The position numbers and the translations under genes are program-made. From Streptomyces sp. NWU339 (GTDB lineage: Bacteria > Actinomycetota > Actinomycetes > Streptomycetales > Streptomycetaceae), in the NCBI RefSeq assembly GCF_003143855.1, contig NZ_QFRK01000045.1, positions 13 through 59,263 on the forward strand: a DNA stretch of 59,251 nt, read 5' to 3'. The notes beneath the pieces are model-generated. The model worked only from the letters and a program-made list of their open reading frames with translations, made no database searches and was not told where the DNA came from. Positions within the stretch are counted from its first letter, which is position 1, and every line of letters starts with the position of its first letter. Below are positions 59,037-59,251 of the stretch, one piece after another.

Positions 59037-59251
59037 ATGCAGAAGCACCAGAGCATGAGGCAGACGTTCGACACCCCCGCCCCCATCGCGGCCGTCCTGG
59101 ATGTCCCTGCTGGGCACATCCGGTTCATCGCCGCCGACCGGGCCGACACCACCGTCGAGGTCCTGCCCGCGGACGCCTCGAAGAGCCGGGACGTGAAGAC
59201 GGCCGAGCAGACCATGGTCGACTACGCCGACGGCGTCCTGCGCATCGAGAC
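59037..59251 (+). CDS. DUF4097-type beta-repeat protein, N-terminal part (runs off the right edge)
   Basis: The open frame starts MQKHQSMRQTFDTPAPIAAV, then LDVPAGHIRFIAADRADTTV and EVLPADASKSRDVKTAEQTM. It matches the DUF4097 (putative adhesin, right-handed beta-helix-like) family, often encoded next to a MarR/PadR-type regulator. AAGGAG lies 7 bp before the ATG. There is no signal peptide in the visible part. Confidence 0.8.
   Translation, partial: MQKHQSMRQTFDTPAPIAAVLDVPAGHIRFIAADRADTTVEVLPADASKSRDVKTAEQTMVDYADGVLRIE

Overview
The window is high-GC actinobacterial chromosome, almost certainly Streptomyces. The evidence is strong G/C third positions, many GTG starts, GTGA/ATGA overlaps between genes, two DUF397/XRE regulator pairs, a Streptomyces-type type I-E CRISPR repeat and a Streptomyces-style type VII secretion (T7SS) toxin locus. 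It reads as a conserved housekeeping backbone (mmsA, iolC, copZ, citrate synthase, recD2, rbsK, a divergent LacI sugar cluster, a GH3 hexosaminidase, an S37 peptidase, a fused ABC exporter, a secreted nuclease) broken by accessory blocks.

Region by region. 1-2774: the start of an IS110-family transposase, then a type I-E CRISPR array of 13 repeats split by a 1.77 kb DDE insertion sequence; no cas genes are in the window. 2793-4691: a DUF397/XRE pair and three tiny translationally coupled ORFs. 4704-9704: mmsA, iolC, a small HTH protein, a zinc alcohol dehydrogenase, and copZ under a CsoR-type operator. 9705-14153: a structured intergenic region, citrate synthase and recD2. 14296-22347: a scrambled accessory zone with IS5 fragments on both sides of an aldo/keto reductase/HxlR pair, a second DUF397/XRE/ATPase regulator set, and a 3.8 kb segment bounded by imperfect direct repeats that carries an integrase remnant, a TetR/NmrA pair, a methyltransferase and a truncated subtilase. 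22456-23936: an rbsB remnant fused in frame ahead of rbsK, closed by a strong terminator.

24276-39015 is the most interesting block. It is a one-direction, mostly overlapping run of two WXG100/ESAT-6-like proteins, a DUF6507 protein, an 857-aa polymorphic toxin with a C-terminal PD-(D/E)xK-type nuclease, two Imm49 immunity genes around an unrecognised 164-aa ORF, a small membrane protein, EccD, a ParA-like ATPase, EccC and DUF6177. No EccB, EccE or mycosin is present here. The likely logic is that the EccC/EccD/ATPase apparatus exports the toxin with its small helical partners while the Imm49 proteins protect the producer. The tip of the operon shows cassette duplication.

39101-59251 returns to backbone: a LacI-controlled sugar catabolic cluster, a RibD-like reductase, a sugar isomerase, an EamA exporter, a LysR regulator, a Tat-exported GH3 enzyme, a lipoprotein, an S37 peptidase with a 17-bp tandem repeat upstream, a fused heterodimer-type ABC exporter, a secreted endonuclease I, and a MarR-type regulator divergent from a DUF4097 gene that runs off the right edge.
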